A stretch of 64,000 nucleotides of DNA, taken from the NCBI GenBank assembly GCA_015075185.1, contig JABTUW010000005.1, forward strand, positions 682,001 to 746,000. Reading direction: 5' to 3'. Source of the stretch: Anaerolineales bacterium (GTDB taxonomy: Bacteria > Chloroflexota > Anaerolineae > 4572-78 > J111). The position numbers and the translations under genes are program-made. Under the pieces are notes generated by a model. That model was not told the origin of the DNA, did no database searches, and saw nothing but the letters and a program-made list of their open reading frames with translations. Of this stretch, positions 43,393 through 51,073 are shown in pieces. Position 1 is the first letter of the stretch. Each line of letters begins with the position of its first letter.

Positions 43393-44478
43393 ATGTCACG
43401 AGTTATTGGAATTGATCCGGGCACAGTCAGCTTTGACCTGTGCGGGTTGGAAAATGGGAGAGTTTTTCTGGATACTTCTATTCCCTCAGCCGAGATTGGA
43501 GCGAATCCACAAGTCCTTGTTGACGCCTTAAAGGCGGCCCAACCCCTGGACTTGGTCATTGGCCCTTCCGGCTACGGCCTGCCCTGGGTCAGCATCGAGG
43601 AATTTGGCGAGCAGGAACTTTTCCTTTTTATTCTGGCCGACGAGCGAGAACGCAACCAGATTTCGGTGTTGGGGGGTATGGCCGAGATGATCGGCATGTT
43701 GAAAGCCAGCGGCCTGCCGATCCAGTTTATGCCGGGGGTGATCCACCTGCCGACGGTGCCGGAACACCGCAAAATGAATAAAATTGACATGGGCACAGCC
43801 GACAAACTTTGCTGCCTGGCCCTGGGAATACTCGACCAGGCTCGCCGGCACCACATCGCTTACCGGGAAACGAGCTTCATCTTTGTCGAGGTGGGCGGCG
43901 CCTACACGGCGGTGATGGCGGTACAGGGCGGGCAGGTGGTAGACGGGTTGGGTGGCTCCAGCGGCGGCCCCGGTTTCTACTCCCTGGGCGCGATGGATGG
44001 TGAGTTGGCCTACCTGCTCGGCAGCTTCCCCAAATCTGTGCTCTTTTCTGGAGGAGTAGCTTACGCGGCTGGCCAGCCGGCCATGTCGCCCGAAGAACTC
44101 CTCGCTCTTCAAGAAATCAGCCCAACGGTTGGTCCGGCCTGGGAAGCTTTGTTTGAAGGCGTGACCAAAAGTGTTGCCGCAGAAATGACGGTTGTGCCAC
44201 GCGTGCGGGAGATTTTACTCTCAGGCCGCTTATGCCGTATCCCGGCTATCCGGGAAGAACTGGCGGAACGTTTGAGCCGCTTTGCCCCGGTCCACCGCAT
44301 CGCAGGCATTGCCCATACAGCCAAGGAGGCCGCCCAGGGTGCTGCCCTGATTGCGGACGGCATGATGGGTGGACAATTTGCCGACCTGGTCGAGACGATG
44401 CGGCTCAAAGAAGCTAAGGGACGGTGCTGGACTACCTTCATGTCAGCCTCACAAACGAACTTAAGCAGAAGTACCTGA
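43393..44478 (+). CDS. DUF1464 family ASKHA-fold protein (predicted kinase)
   Basis: 361 residues. VIGIDPGTVSFDLCGLENGRVF is an actin-like ATPase phosphate-1 loop, FIFVEVGGAYTAVMAVQGGQVVDGLGGSSGGPG a second, and VREILLSGRLCRIPAIREEL the third. DUF1464 members occur in methanogens and have been predicted as acid (butyrate-like) kinases; substrate unproven. AAGGAGAAAGAATA gives a clear start. It is likely cotranscribed with the upstream regulator and precedes fae, so a link to C1 metabolism is plausible. Confidence 0.78.
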   Translation: MSRVIGIDPGTVSFDLCGLENGRVFLDTSIPSAEIGANPQVLVDALKAAQPLDLVIGPSGYGLPWVSIEEFGEQELFLFILADERERNQISVLGGMAEMIGMLKASGLPIQFMPGVIHLPTVPEHRKMNKIDMGTADKLCCLALGILDQARRHHIAYRETSFIFVEVGGAYTAVMAVQGGQVVDGLGGSSGGPGFYSLGAMDGELAYLLGSFPKSVLFSGGVAYAAGQPAMSPEELLALQEISPTVGPAWEALFEGVTKSVAAEMTVVPRVREILLSGRLCRIPAIREELAERLSRFAPVHRIAGIAHTAKEAAQGAALIADGMMGGQFADLVETMRLKEAKGRCWTTFMSASQTNLSRST

Positions 44479-44491
44479 AAGAGGCTACTGG

Positions 44492-44758
44492 TTAGGGTAG
44501 AACACGGTCAAGCTCCGCGGGATTGAGACCGACGAAAATATTTTTGCCGATTTCGATGACGACCGCCTCTTGCTGGCCCGATAATTCGACCATACGCTGC
44601 AAGCTGGCCTGGTCGCCTTCGATGTCGGCGTGGTCAAACACTACGCCTCGACCCTCAAAAAACCGGCGCACTTCCTGGTAGTCGGTAGCCTGGCGGCGCC
44701 CGTAGACGGTTACCCCTTCAAACGGCGTGGTTGGTGCAGCACAGATACACATACACAA
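44492..44758 (-). CDS. Glutaredoxin-fold protein lacking the CxxC active site
   Basis: 88 residues. VTVYGRRQATDYQEVRRFFEGRGVVFDHADIEGDQASLQRMVELSGQ has the beta-alpha-beta layout of NrdH/glutaredoxins, but the position of CxxC is occupied by RRQATDY. The N-terminus MCMCICAAP carries three alternating cysteines that could bind metal instead. AAGGAAGGAG is a good ribosome site for this first Met. It is convergent with the DUF1464 gene. Redox activity by the standard mechanism is unlikely. Confidence 0.65.
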   Translation of the reverse strand: MCMCICAAPTTPFEGVTVYGRRQATDYQEVRRFFEGRGVVFDHADIEGDQASLQRMVELSGQQEAVVIEIGKNIFVGLNPAELDRVLP

Positions 44759-44869
44759 CTCCTTCCTTTGTTTGTTCCAAAATAATATAGAAACTGTAAT
44801 AATACACCCCCGGCAAAATTTGACAAGTATGGCGGCTTAATGTATAAGTTTACACGCATAAGCCCCTGT

Positions 44870-44893
44870 AACGCTGGTTAGCGTTTCGTTTTT
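44870..44893 (+). terminator. Terminator-like hairpin in the fae leader
   Basis: AACGCT, GGTT loop, AGCGTT, then TCGTTTTT on the + strand. No + strand gene ends closely before it (DUF1464 ends 390 bases upstream with an opposite gene in between), so it may be an attenuator within a fae leader. Confidence 0.6.
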
Positions 44894-44939
44894 AAGCAAG
44901 ACCGTGCTGCTGCCCCAGTTTGTTAACCTATGTTGATTT

Positions 44940-44967
44940 CGGACAAAGCCCAGGCTTATTTTGTCCG
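44940..44967 (+). promoter_or_regulatory. Inverted repeat upstream of fae
   Basis: CGGACAAA and TTTGTCCG are perfect 8-bp arms, 12 bases apart, ending 28 bases before the fae ribosome site. Either an operator different from the TGACA type or a leader hairpin next to the terminator-like hairpin. Confidence 0.5.
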
Positions 44968-45006
44968 TATTTAAATAACCTTTTTATCTATCGAAGGAGA
45001 TAACTT

Positions 45007-45519
45007 ATGAGCAAGGCAATGATGGTCGGCGAATCTTTAGTTGGCGATGGCAACGAAGTCGCTCATGTGGACATTGTTATCGGGCCAAAAAATGGTCCGG
45101 TCGGGCAGGCTTTTGCCGCCTCCTTGGTCAACCAGACCGATGGGTTCACCTCGTTGTTGTCGTTGATTACGCCCAATCTGCCAGCTAAGCCGGATACAAT
45201 TATGACGAACAAAGTTACCATCAAGGGCGCCAAGCAAGCGGTGCAAATGTTTGGTCCGGCTCAGGCAGCAGTGGCTCGTGGGGTGGTGGACTCGGTCAAA
45301 GAGGGAGTTATTCCTAAGGATCAGGTTGACGACCTGTGCATCATTGTAGGGGTCTTTATCCATTGGGAAGCTGAGGATACCAAAAAGATTTACGATTACA
45401 ACTACCAGGCCACTAAAGAAGGCATCAGGCGCGCCATGACTGGCAAGCCAACCATCGATGAAGTGCTGGCCCAAGAAGGCGCAGCCCGCCATCCCTTTGC
45501 CGAGGGGGCGGAGGGGTAA
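45007..45519 (+). CDS. fae: Formaldehyde-activating enzyme (Fae)
   Basis: 170 residues, the usual length. MVGESLVGDGNEVAHVDIVIGPKNGPVGQAF (with the His that acts as catalyst, in NEVAHVD), NLPAKPDTIMTNKVTIKGAKQAVQMFGPAQAA and GVFIHWEAEDTKKIYDYNYQATKEGI match Fae over full length. It condenses formaldehyde with H4MPT to methylene-H4MPT and feeds MtdB. AAGGAGATAACTT gives the start. It has a complex leader and its own terminator, so it is probably a single-gene, strongly expressed unit. Confidence 0.98.
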   Translation: MSKAMMVGESLVGDGNEVAHVDIVIGPKNGPVGQAFAASLVNQTDGFTSLLSLITPNLPAKPDTIMTNKVTIKGAKQAVQMFGPAQAAVARGVVDSVKEGVIPKDQVDDLCIIVGVFIHWEAEDTKKIYDYNYQATKEGIRRAMTGKPTIDEVLAQEGAARHPFAEGAEG

Positions 45520-45557
45520 AGTTAGCAGCAATTCCCCAAATTTGCAGTGATAATTAG

Positions 45558-45589
45558 GCAGCTTATCTCTCAGATGGGCTGCTTTTTTT
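45558..45589 (+). terminator. Rho-independent terminator of fae
   Basis: GCAGC and GCTGC arms with ATCT/AGAT and U-G pairs extending the stem, followed by seven T. Directly after fae. The rest of the 372-base gap to 45891 shows no gene. Confidence 0.85.
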
Positions 45590-45891
45590 ATGAAAAAGGC
45601 AACCCGATTGGGCGATTGGCCCATTCAAGTGGATGCGGCAGAGTTATTAAAAGATAACTCTGTTTTATGTTAAAACTACCCAAATGGGTATAGGCAAAAG
45701 CCAGTCGAAATGGTATAAAGAAAATTAATTAGATAGGGGTTACCAATTTCCCGCATCGGGGGTTGACGAACTTCCGTTAAATAAGTTATCATTAGATTGT
45801 AAGTGCCTGTTCTGTTCCAAAGGGGAACGTCAGAGAAGCCGTCGTAAGGCATAGCACATTACAAGCATACTCAATCAGGAGGTCGAGTCCA

Positions 45892-46251
45892 ATGTTGCAG
45901 CAAGATTTTGAACACGAATTTGACCAGATAGCTCACGAGGCTTGGGAATGCCAAAAATCGCCTCTGGAGCGAATGTATGATTGCTGGGTTGGCGAAGGCC
46001 AGTGGGAGCCAACCCCACCACCTGTAACCTTTCGTATATATGATCGAGTCACCGGGTTACCGATCCCTTGCCATATCTGTGACTCGACCGAAAAGTGGGT
46101 GGTAGAAGGTGACGAGGTCCGCCAAATCGCCCGTGTCTTTATCTGCGAGCATGAGCCAATTTTAGCCGTGCGCGCCGGGATTCGACAAATCTCCAGCGTC
46201 CCGGTCCATCGCGTTGGTTGGCTTGAAGAAACCAGCCGCCCTCAGGAATAA
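45892..46251 (+). CDS. 119-residue protein of unknown function with CxxC pair
   Basis: No family recognised. The protein is acidic, with EAWECQKSPLERMYDCW, a beta-rich middle PVTFRIYDRVTGLPIPCHIC, and a Cys in VFICEHEP, so a zinc site (Cys-x2-Cys plus later Cys/His) is possible. CAGGAGG stands nine bases before the ATG. Its UAA is followed in the same frame by the PfkB-type kinase gene without any intervening canonical start codon until deep in that gene; see findings. Confidence 0.6.
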   Translation: MLQQDFEHEFDQIAHEAWECQKSPLERMYDCWVGEGQWEPTPPPVTFRIYDRVTGLPIPCHICDSTEKWVVEGDEVRQIARVFICEHEPILAVRAGIRQISSVPVHRVGWLEETSRPQE

Positions 46252-46266
46252 AGGGGATTACCTAAA

Positions 46267-47184
46267 ATCATACCCCAGCTATCTTTTGATTTAATCGCCG
46301 TTGATAAATCTTGGGTAGACATTCTGCTCCGCGTGCCCGCTTTGCCCCGGCATGATCAGAAAGTATTGGGCCAATTTATTGGCAAACAACCGGGGGGCGT
46401 GGGCGGGAATGTGGCCTGCGCCGCCAGCCGCCTGGGCTTGCGCACAGGACTGGTTAGTTGGGTTGGCGATGATGCCGAGGGCAAGCTGGTGTTGGACGAT
46501 TTGCGCCGGTTTGGGGTTGACGTGAACCACGTGACCGTTGGGCCTAATACCAGCACCAACTTTACCACAGTTTTGCTTGACCCTTCCGGCGAGAAGGCGA
46601 TTATCGTGGTCCCGACGACTTTCGAAACACTGATCCTCGATCCTCCGCTGGCAGCGTTTTTAAGCAACACTCGACTGGTCTACAGCACCGCCTATGACCC
46701 CGATCAATTAGAACGCACCGCCAGGATTGTGCATGCGACCGGTGGCCTGATGAGCACGGATGTCGAGCCGGTTGCCGGGCTGCAAGACGAGACGTTACGG
46801 CGGGTGCTCTCTCTGGTTGATATCGTGTTTTTTGATGCGGACGCGCTGGACACGGATCATTATGAACAAGTGGCCCAAGAGGTCCGTACTGCTGGGCCTG
46901 AGTTGGTTGTGGTTACCTGTGGAGTGCAGGGAGCGTTAGCTTGCAACGCTCAAGGCGTTATTTATTGTCCGGCTTTTAAGGTTCCGGTTGTTGACACGAC
47001 CGGGGCCGGCGACTGCTTTACTGCGGCATTTTTAACGGCTTATTTACGCCAGTTCCCTCTCAAGCAAAGCCTCTTGTATGCCCACGCTGCTGCGGCCCTT
47101 TCCATCCAGGGATATGGCGCGCGCGGCGCTCTCCCCACCGACGCGCAAGTCCATGATTTTCTAACTGCCCACGAAGTAACTTAA
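46267..47184 (+). CDS. PfkB/ribokinase-family sugar kinase with unclear start
   Basis: The PfkB pattern is complete: VDILLRVPALPRHDQK, QPGGVGGNVACAASRLGLR, LVSWVGDDAEGK, and the catalytic DTTGAGDCFTAAFLTAYL. The first canonical start is GTG at 46333, inside the conserved first strand (RVPALP), which would clip the protein; the family-like N-terminus (FDLIAVDKSWVDILLRVP) extends back to ATC/ATA codons shortly after AAGGGGA. I place the start at ATC 46267, tentatively. PfkB kinases occur in methylotroph H4MPT clusters; substrate unknown. Confidence 0.8.
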   Translation: MIPQLSFDLIAVDKSWVDILLRVPALPRHDQKVLGQFIGKQPGGVGGNVACAASRLGLRTGLVSWVGDDAEGKLVLDDLRRFGVDVNHVTVGPNTSTNFTTVLLDPSGEKAIIVVPTTFETLILDPPLAAFLSNTRLVYSTAYDPDQLERTARIVHATGGLMSTDVEPVAGLQDETLRRVLSLVDIVFFDADALDTDHYEQVAQEVRTAGPELVVVTCGVQGALACNAQGVIYCPAFKVPVVDTTGAGDCFTAAFLTAYLRQFPLKQSLLYAHAAAALSIQGYGARGALPTDAQVHDFLTAHEVT

Positions 47185-47195
47185 CCGAGAAATTT

Positions 47196-47262
47196 AATGA
47201 TATATGTCATGCCTGATTGGTGACTTTCGCTAGTATACATCTTTATCATTCTGAGGTATACT
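47196..47262 (+). promoter_or_regulatory. Paired operator-like motif and -10 element upstream of nfeD
   Basis: AATGATATATGTCATG (47196-47211) and a weaker GGTGACTTTCGCTAGT (47219-47234) have centres 23 bp apart. TATACT (47257-47262), part of a TATACTATACTATA run, is centred 33 bp from the nearer motif. The transcript would start near 47269 and lead to nfeD and the SPFH gene. Confidence 0.45.
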
Positions 47263-47363
47263 ATACTATAGAAGGTTATCAATTTAATTTTTAGGGTCAA
47301 CACCGTTAAGGCAGCGGCGCTTTTTGACCTTTGCTCGTACCTGCTAAGGTGCAGGAGGCAGCT

Positions 47364-48701
47364 ATGCGACTTTTGGAAAAGCCCACCCGGTGGGCTGCGG
47401 CTGTCGTTGTGCTCCTACTTGCCCTCCTCCTCGGAATGACGGGTCTGGCCTTGGCCCAACAGCCTTCGGGCCAGGCAGTAGTAATCCTGGAAGTGCGCGG
47501 CGTCATTGACCCGGTCGTCGCGCAGTATGTGAAACAAGGCCTTGAAACGGCCAACCACATCGATGCCCAATTATTAATCATTTGCCTGGACACGCCCGGT
47601 GGTCTTGATACCGCCATGCGCGAGATTGTCCAGGCCATTCTCAATTCTGAGATTCCTATAGCGGTCTTTGTTGAGCCTTCGGGGGCGCGAGCCGCCTCAG
47701 CCGGAGTCTTCATTACAATGGCGGCTGATGTGGCCGCGATGGCTCCAGGGACCAACATCGGCGCGGCCCATCCCCTGGCTTTGGGGGATCAGGGGGAGAT
47801 AATTGCCACCCTGGAAGACAAGCTGACTAACGACGCGGTAGCCTATCTGCAGGCCATTGCCCAGCAGCGCGGTCGCAACGTCGCCTGGGCCGAAGAGGCC
47901 GTGCGCCAGAGTGCTTCTCTCACCGCCCAACAGGCTTTGGAACGCCAGGTAGTAGATATCATTGCCAACGATTTGGCTGATCTGCTGACCCAACTCGACG
48001 GGCGCAAGGTTACCACCCGTAGCGGCGAGAGGATGCTGGAACTGACTGCAGCTCCACTCGAAACTCACCCCATGACCTGGCTGGAGGTCATCGCCCATGG
48101 GCTGGTAGATCCTAACATCGCCTACATTCTCCTCTCGCTAGGCACGATTGCCCTTATCGCCGAATTCTACAATCCTGGCGCTGTTCTCCCTGGCGTGACG
48201 GGAGCCATCTGTCTTATTCTAGCCTTTATCGCTCTGGGTAATCTGCCGGTGAACTGGGGCGGTATGGCTCTGATCGGCCTGGCCTTTTTCCTCTTTATCC
48301 TCGATCTCAAAGTTACCGGCTTTGCTCTGAGTGTGGCCGGGGCGATCAGTTTTGTCCTTGGCTCGCTGTTTCTCTTCAGTCCCTTCACCCCCACCTCGCC
48401 CACCATGTCCCGGCTTTCAGTCAGCCCCTGGTTACTGGTACTGATGACATTCCTCCTCGTCGGTTTCTTTAGCTTCGCGGTGACGGCGGGATTACGCGCT
48501 CAACGGCAAAAGGTGTTGATGAGTCGCCGGGGACTGATCGGCGCAACCGGGGTCGCCCTGTCGGACTTGGCCCCACAGGGCGTGGTTCAGGTACAGAGCG
48601 AAACCTGGACTGCTGTCGCTACCGAATCGGTTAAGGCTGGGGAAACGGTTGAAGTTGTGGACAGCGATGGCCTGTACTTGCAGGTCCATCGCTCAAACTG
48701 A
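47364..48701 (+). CDS. nfeD: NfeD-type membrane serine protease (ClpP-fold plus membrane domain)
   Basis: 445 residues: signal peptide (AAAVVVLLLALLLGMTGLALAQ), a ClpP-like protease domain with LDTPGGLDTAMREIVQAI, the nucleophile in ARAASAGVFITMAAD and a Lys in EDKLTNDAVAYLQ, then four membrane segments (NIAYILLSLGTIALIAEFY...) and a C-terminal OB-fold NfeD domain (GLIGATGVALSDLAPQGVVQVQSETW). It partners stomatin-like proteins. ATG after AGGAGG is preferred to a TTG-type start 33 bases upstream. Seventeen bases separate it from the SPFH gene, the classic nfeD-slipin pair. Confidence 0.95.
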   Translation: MRLLEKPTRWAAAVVVLLLALLLGMTGLALAQQPSGQAVVILEVRGVIDPVVAQYVKQGLETANHIDAQLLIICLDTPGGLDTAMREIVQAILNSEIPIAVFVEPSGARAASAGVFITMAADVAAMAPGTNIGAAHPLALGDQGEIIATLEDKLTNDAVAYLQAIAQQRGRNVAWAEEAVRQSASLTAQQALERQVVDIIANDLADLLTQLDGRKVTTRSGERMLELTAAPLETHPMTWLEVIAHGLVDPNIAYILLSLGTIALIAEFYNPGAVLPGVTGAICLILAFIALGNLPVNWGGMALIGLAFFLFILDLKVTGFALSVAGAISFVLGSLFLFSPFTPTSPTMSRLSVSPWLLVLMTFLLVGFFSFAVTAGLRAQRQKVLMSRRGLIGATGVALSDLAPQGVVQVQSETWTAVATESVKAGETVEVVDSDGLYLQVHRSN

Positions 48702-48718
48702 CACAGGAGGATTATCTT

Positions 48719-49648
48719 ATGGAAAGCGGATTTAGTACAGTCCTTCTCATTGTCCTCTTCTTGGTGGTGGTCTTTCCCCTGTTCTACCAGGCCATCAAGA
48801 TTGTGCGTGAGTATCAACGATTGGTAGTTTTTCGGCTCGGGCGCTGCATCGGCGACCGAGGACCTGGCCTGGTGCTCCTCATCCCGTTTATTGATGTCCC
48901 CGTCTGGGTGGACCTGCGCGAATTGTTTCTGGAGGTCCCCAAGCAGACCTGTATCACTAAGGATAATGCCCCGATTGACATTGATTTCCTCATTTTCTGG
49001 AAGGTCGTTGACCCCGTAACCAGTGTGATCCAGGTGGGCAATTTCGCCGGCGCTTCGCAGGGCATTGCGACCACCACCCTGCGGGCCGTCATCGGTGACA
49101 TCCTGTTGGACGACGTGCTGGCCAAGCGGGAGCAGATCAATCAGGTCCTGCGGGTCAAGCTGGATGAAGTGACCGGCCGCTGGGGAGTCAAGGTGACCAC
49201 CGTCGAAATCCGGGAAATCCTGCCGCCCAAAGAGGTGCAGAACGCCATGAATCGGCAGTTGGCGGCCGAGCGCGAGCGCCGGGCCACCGTCACTCAGGCC
49301 GAGGGTGAGCGGCAAGCCATAATTTTGCGGGCCGAGGGCGACCGCCAGGCGACTATTTTGCGGGCTGAGGGTGATCGCCAGGCCGCTATTCTGCGGGCTG
49401 AAGGGTTCTCGCTGGCTCTGGAGAAAATCTTCCGTGTTGCCCACATCATTGATGATAAGACAATGAGCCTGCAATACCTGGAGACGTTGAAATCCCTTGG
49501 CCTGGGTCCCGCTACCAAGTTTGTCTTGCCCATGGAGTTCACCACCCTGCTGCGCCCGTTTCTGAGCCACACCGATCATGCCTTAAGGGGAGAGCAGAAC
49601 GGTGTGAAACTTGATGATGGGGGTGTGACGGAAACAAACTCGGCATAA
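48719..49648 (+). CDS. SPFH-domain stomatin/slipin
   Basis: 309 residues: an N-terminal membrane hairpin (VLLIVLFLVVVFPLFYQAIKIV), the SPFH domain (EYQRLVVFRLGRCIGDRGPGLVLLIPFID, then RAVIGDILLDDVLAKREQIN) and a coiled coil with VTTVEIREILPPKEVQNAM. A tandem of three near-identical ten-residue units, RQAIILRAEGD / RQATILRAEGD / RQAAILRAEG, extends the coiled coil. It forms membrane scaffolds and is the usual substrate/partner of NfeD. AGGAGGATTATCTT decides the start. Confidence 0.95.
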   Translation: MESGFSTVLLIVLFLVVVFPLFYQAIKIVREYQRLVVFRLGRCIGDRGPGLVLLIPFIDVPVWVDLRELFLEVPKQTCITKDNAPIDIDFLIFWKVVDPVTSVIQVGNFAGASQGIATTTLRAVIGDILLDDVLAKREQINQVLRVKLDEVTGRWGVKVTTVEIREILPPKEVQNAMNRQLAAERERRATVTQAEGERQAIILRAEGDRQATILRAEGDRQAAILRAEGFSLALEKIFRVAHIIDDKTMSLQYLETLKSLGLGPATKFVLPMEFTTLLRPFLSHTDHALRGEQNGVKLDDGGVTETNSA

Positions 49649-49738
49649 AGGCATAAATTGGGTTAAAGTTTCAAGTGGACGTGGACGAGTAGAGTCTCTA
49701 ACCATGCAGGCTTAGAGCTATTGAAGGGAGATCAAAAA

Positions 49739-50197
49739 GTGACAATAACTAAGACGAAGGGGTTATATCAACAAATTTTAGCCGAACATCCTTTTTTGAG
49801 AGACCTTGAACCGCATCACCTTGAATTCATGACCGGGTGTGCCTCTGAGCTTCATTTCGGCGCCGGCCAGTATATCCTACAGGAGGGGGAGGCCGCTGAA
49901 CATTTGTACCTCATAAATCAGGGCAAGGTAGCCCTGGGAACAATTACGCCCAGTCGAGGTTTTACTACCATTGAAACCCTGGAGGACGGTGACCCCCTGG
50001 GTTGGTCATGGTTTATTCCCCCCTATCATTGGCATTTCACCGCGTTGGCTATTTTACCTACCTCGCTTATTGCGCTGGATGGGAAACGTCTGCGGGGAAA
50101 ATGCGAGATCGATCACGATTTTGGTTATGAACTGGTAAAACGGTTAGCCCAAATCCTGGGGCACCGGCTCAGAATGACCAGAAAGCAGTTGGTATAA
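49739..50197 (+). CDS. Second stand-alone cyclic-nucleotide-binding-fold protein
   Basis: 152 residues, Crp-like sensor domain without HTH: FGAGQYILQEGEAAEHLYLINQGKV, then DPLGWSWFIPPYHWHFTALAI and a C-terminal helix ELVKRLAQILGHRLRMTRKQL. It shares the GWS...PP cassette with the protein at 1.3 kb, replacing the cAMP phosphate-binding residues, so it may bind another ligand or none. GTG is preferred to TTG 18 bases earlier by spacing from AAGGGAGA. No DNA-binding activity should be assumed. Confidence 0.72.
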   Translation: MTITKTKGLYQQILAEHPFLRDLEPHHLEFMTGCASELHFGAGQYILQEGEAAEHLYLINQGKVALGTITPSRGFTTIETLEDGDPLGWSWFIPPYHWHFTALAILPTSLIALDGKRLRGKCEIDHDFGYELVKRLAQILGHRLRMTRKQLV

Positions 50198-50248
50198 CTG
50201 GAGCTATTCAAAAGGGTAGTTAGTATTTCTGAGAAAAAGGAGGTAAAA

Positions 50249-50962
50249 ATGTCTCACCTCATTGTGGAGTTCTATGAGCGGTTTGGCGACAAATTCCCTT
50301 GCTGCACGGTGGATGATCATGATGTACGCCATCGGCAGTATTTCCACGATCTACACCACAGCGGCCTCGCCGACCGGGCCGCTCGGGTGGTCGTCCGGCC
50401 CGGCGATGAGTATCGCACCGGCGATCATATTCGCCTGTTGGATAGAGTCCAGCCCGGTTATGCTGATACCGTCGCTATTGATCCGGCCATTGCCGGTGAT
50501 GTGGATTTGGACGAAGTCTTGTTCAATGAGCACGGTTTTGCCGAGCGGGCCGAAGCTGTCTTGATTGTCACCAATCCGAACGCAGACAGTAGCTACCGCT
50601 TGCGGGTGAATTTCTTCGCTCAGTTGGGCCAGAAAATCCCAACCCTGCTCTTGTATGATTGGGAATGCCCGCAGGGAGGGCATCTGGCCGATCTGGATTG
50701 CTTCCACTTTGCTCATAAGGTTGCTTCTCTCCGGGTAGAAAAAGGCCCGACTTATCGAGAGGGAGATCGAGTTGTCCTCCGCGAAGCCTTGACCGCCGGT
50801 TCTCGCTCTTACGCCCTCAAACCCGGCGACTATGATTTGACCCGGTTCATGGTCGAGGAGGGCGGTGAGGCGGCGCCGCCGCTTATCCGCGCCCGAAAGT
50901 CTTGGGCCGAAACCATCGCTGCGATCGAGCTTGAATTTGAACCCAGGGTGATCTGGCACTAA
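50249..50962 (+). CDS. 237-residue protein of unknown function
   Basis: I do not recognise a family. The protein is soluble, acidic, Asp/His-rich near the N-terminus (FPCCTVDDHDVRHRQYFHDLHH) and has two Cys pairs or singles (CC, ECPQGG, DCFHFAH) that might bind metal. AAAGGAGGTAAAA precedes the ATG, so it is surely translated. It follows the cNMP-fold gene by 51 bases, and probably shares its transcript. Confidence 0.65.
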   Translation: MSHLIVEFYERFGDKFPCCTVDDHDVRHRQYFHDLHHSGLADRAARVVVRPGDEYRTGDHIRLLDRVQPGYADTVAIDPAIAGDVDLDEVLFNEHGFAERAEAVLIVTNPNADSSYRLRVNFFAQLGQKIPTLLLYDWECPQGGHLADLDCFHFAHKVASLRVEKGPTYREGDRVVLREALTAGSRSYALKPGDYDLTRFMVEEGGEAAPPLIRARKSWAETIAAIELEFEPRVIWH

Positions 50963-51073
50963 GAACCTAAACCGATTTACGATTTCAGATTGACGATTAG
51001 AGGGAGATTTTGTTTTTGGGCCGGCGACAGAGGATTACCGAACTGCGCGGGCCAGGAGTTAGGGAGGTGCAAA

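Noticed and set aside
10902..45519. Archaeal (methanogen) origin of the contig itself
   Set aside because: Bacterial Shine-Dalgarno sites, histidine kinases, BTAD regulator, lipoprotein signals, MtdB instead of F420-Mtd, and Fae/MfnB in bacterial context argue for a bacterium.
49300..49410. Tandem repeats suggesting a CRISPR-like or satellite array
   Set aside because: They are in-frame ten-codon repeats in the SPFH coiled coil; no spacers and no cas genes.
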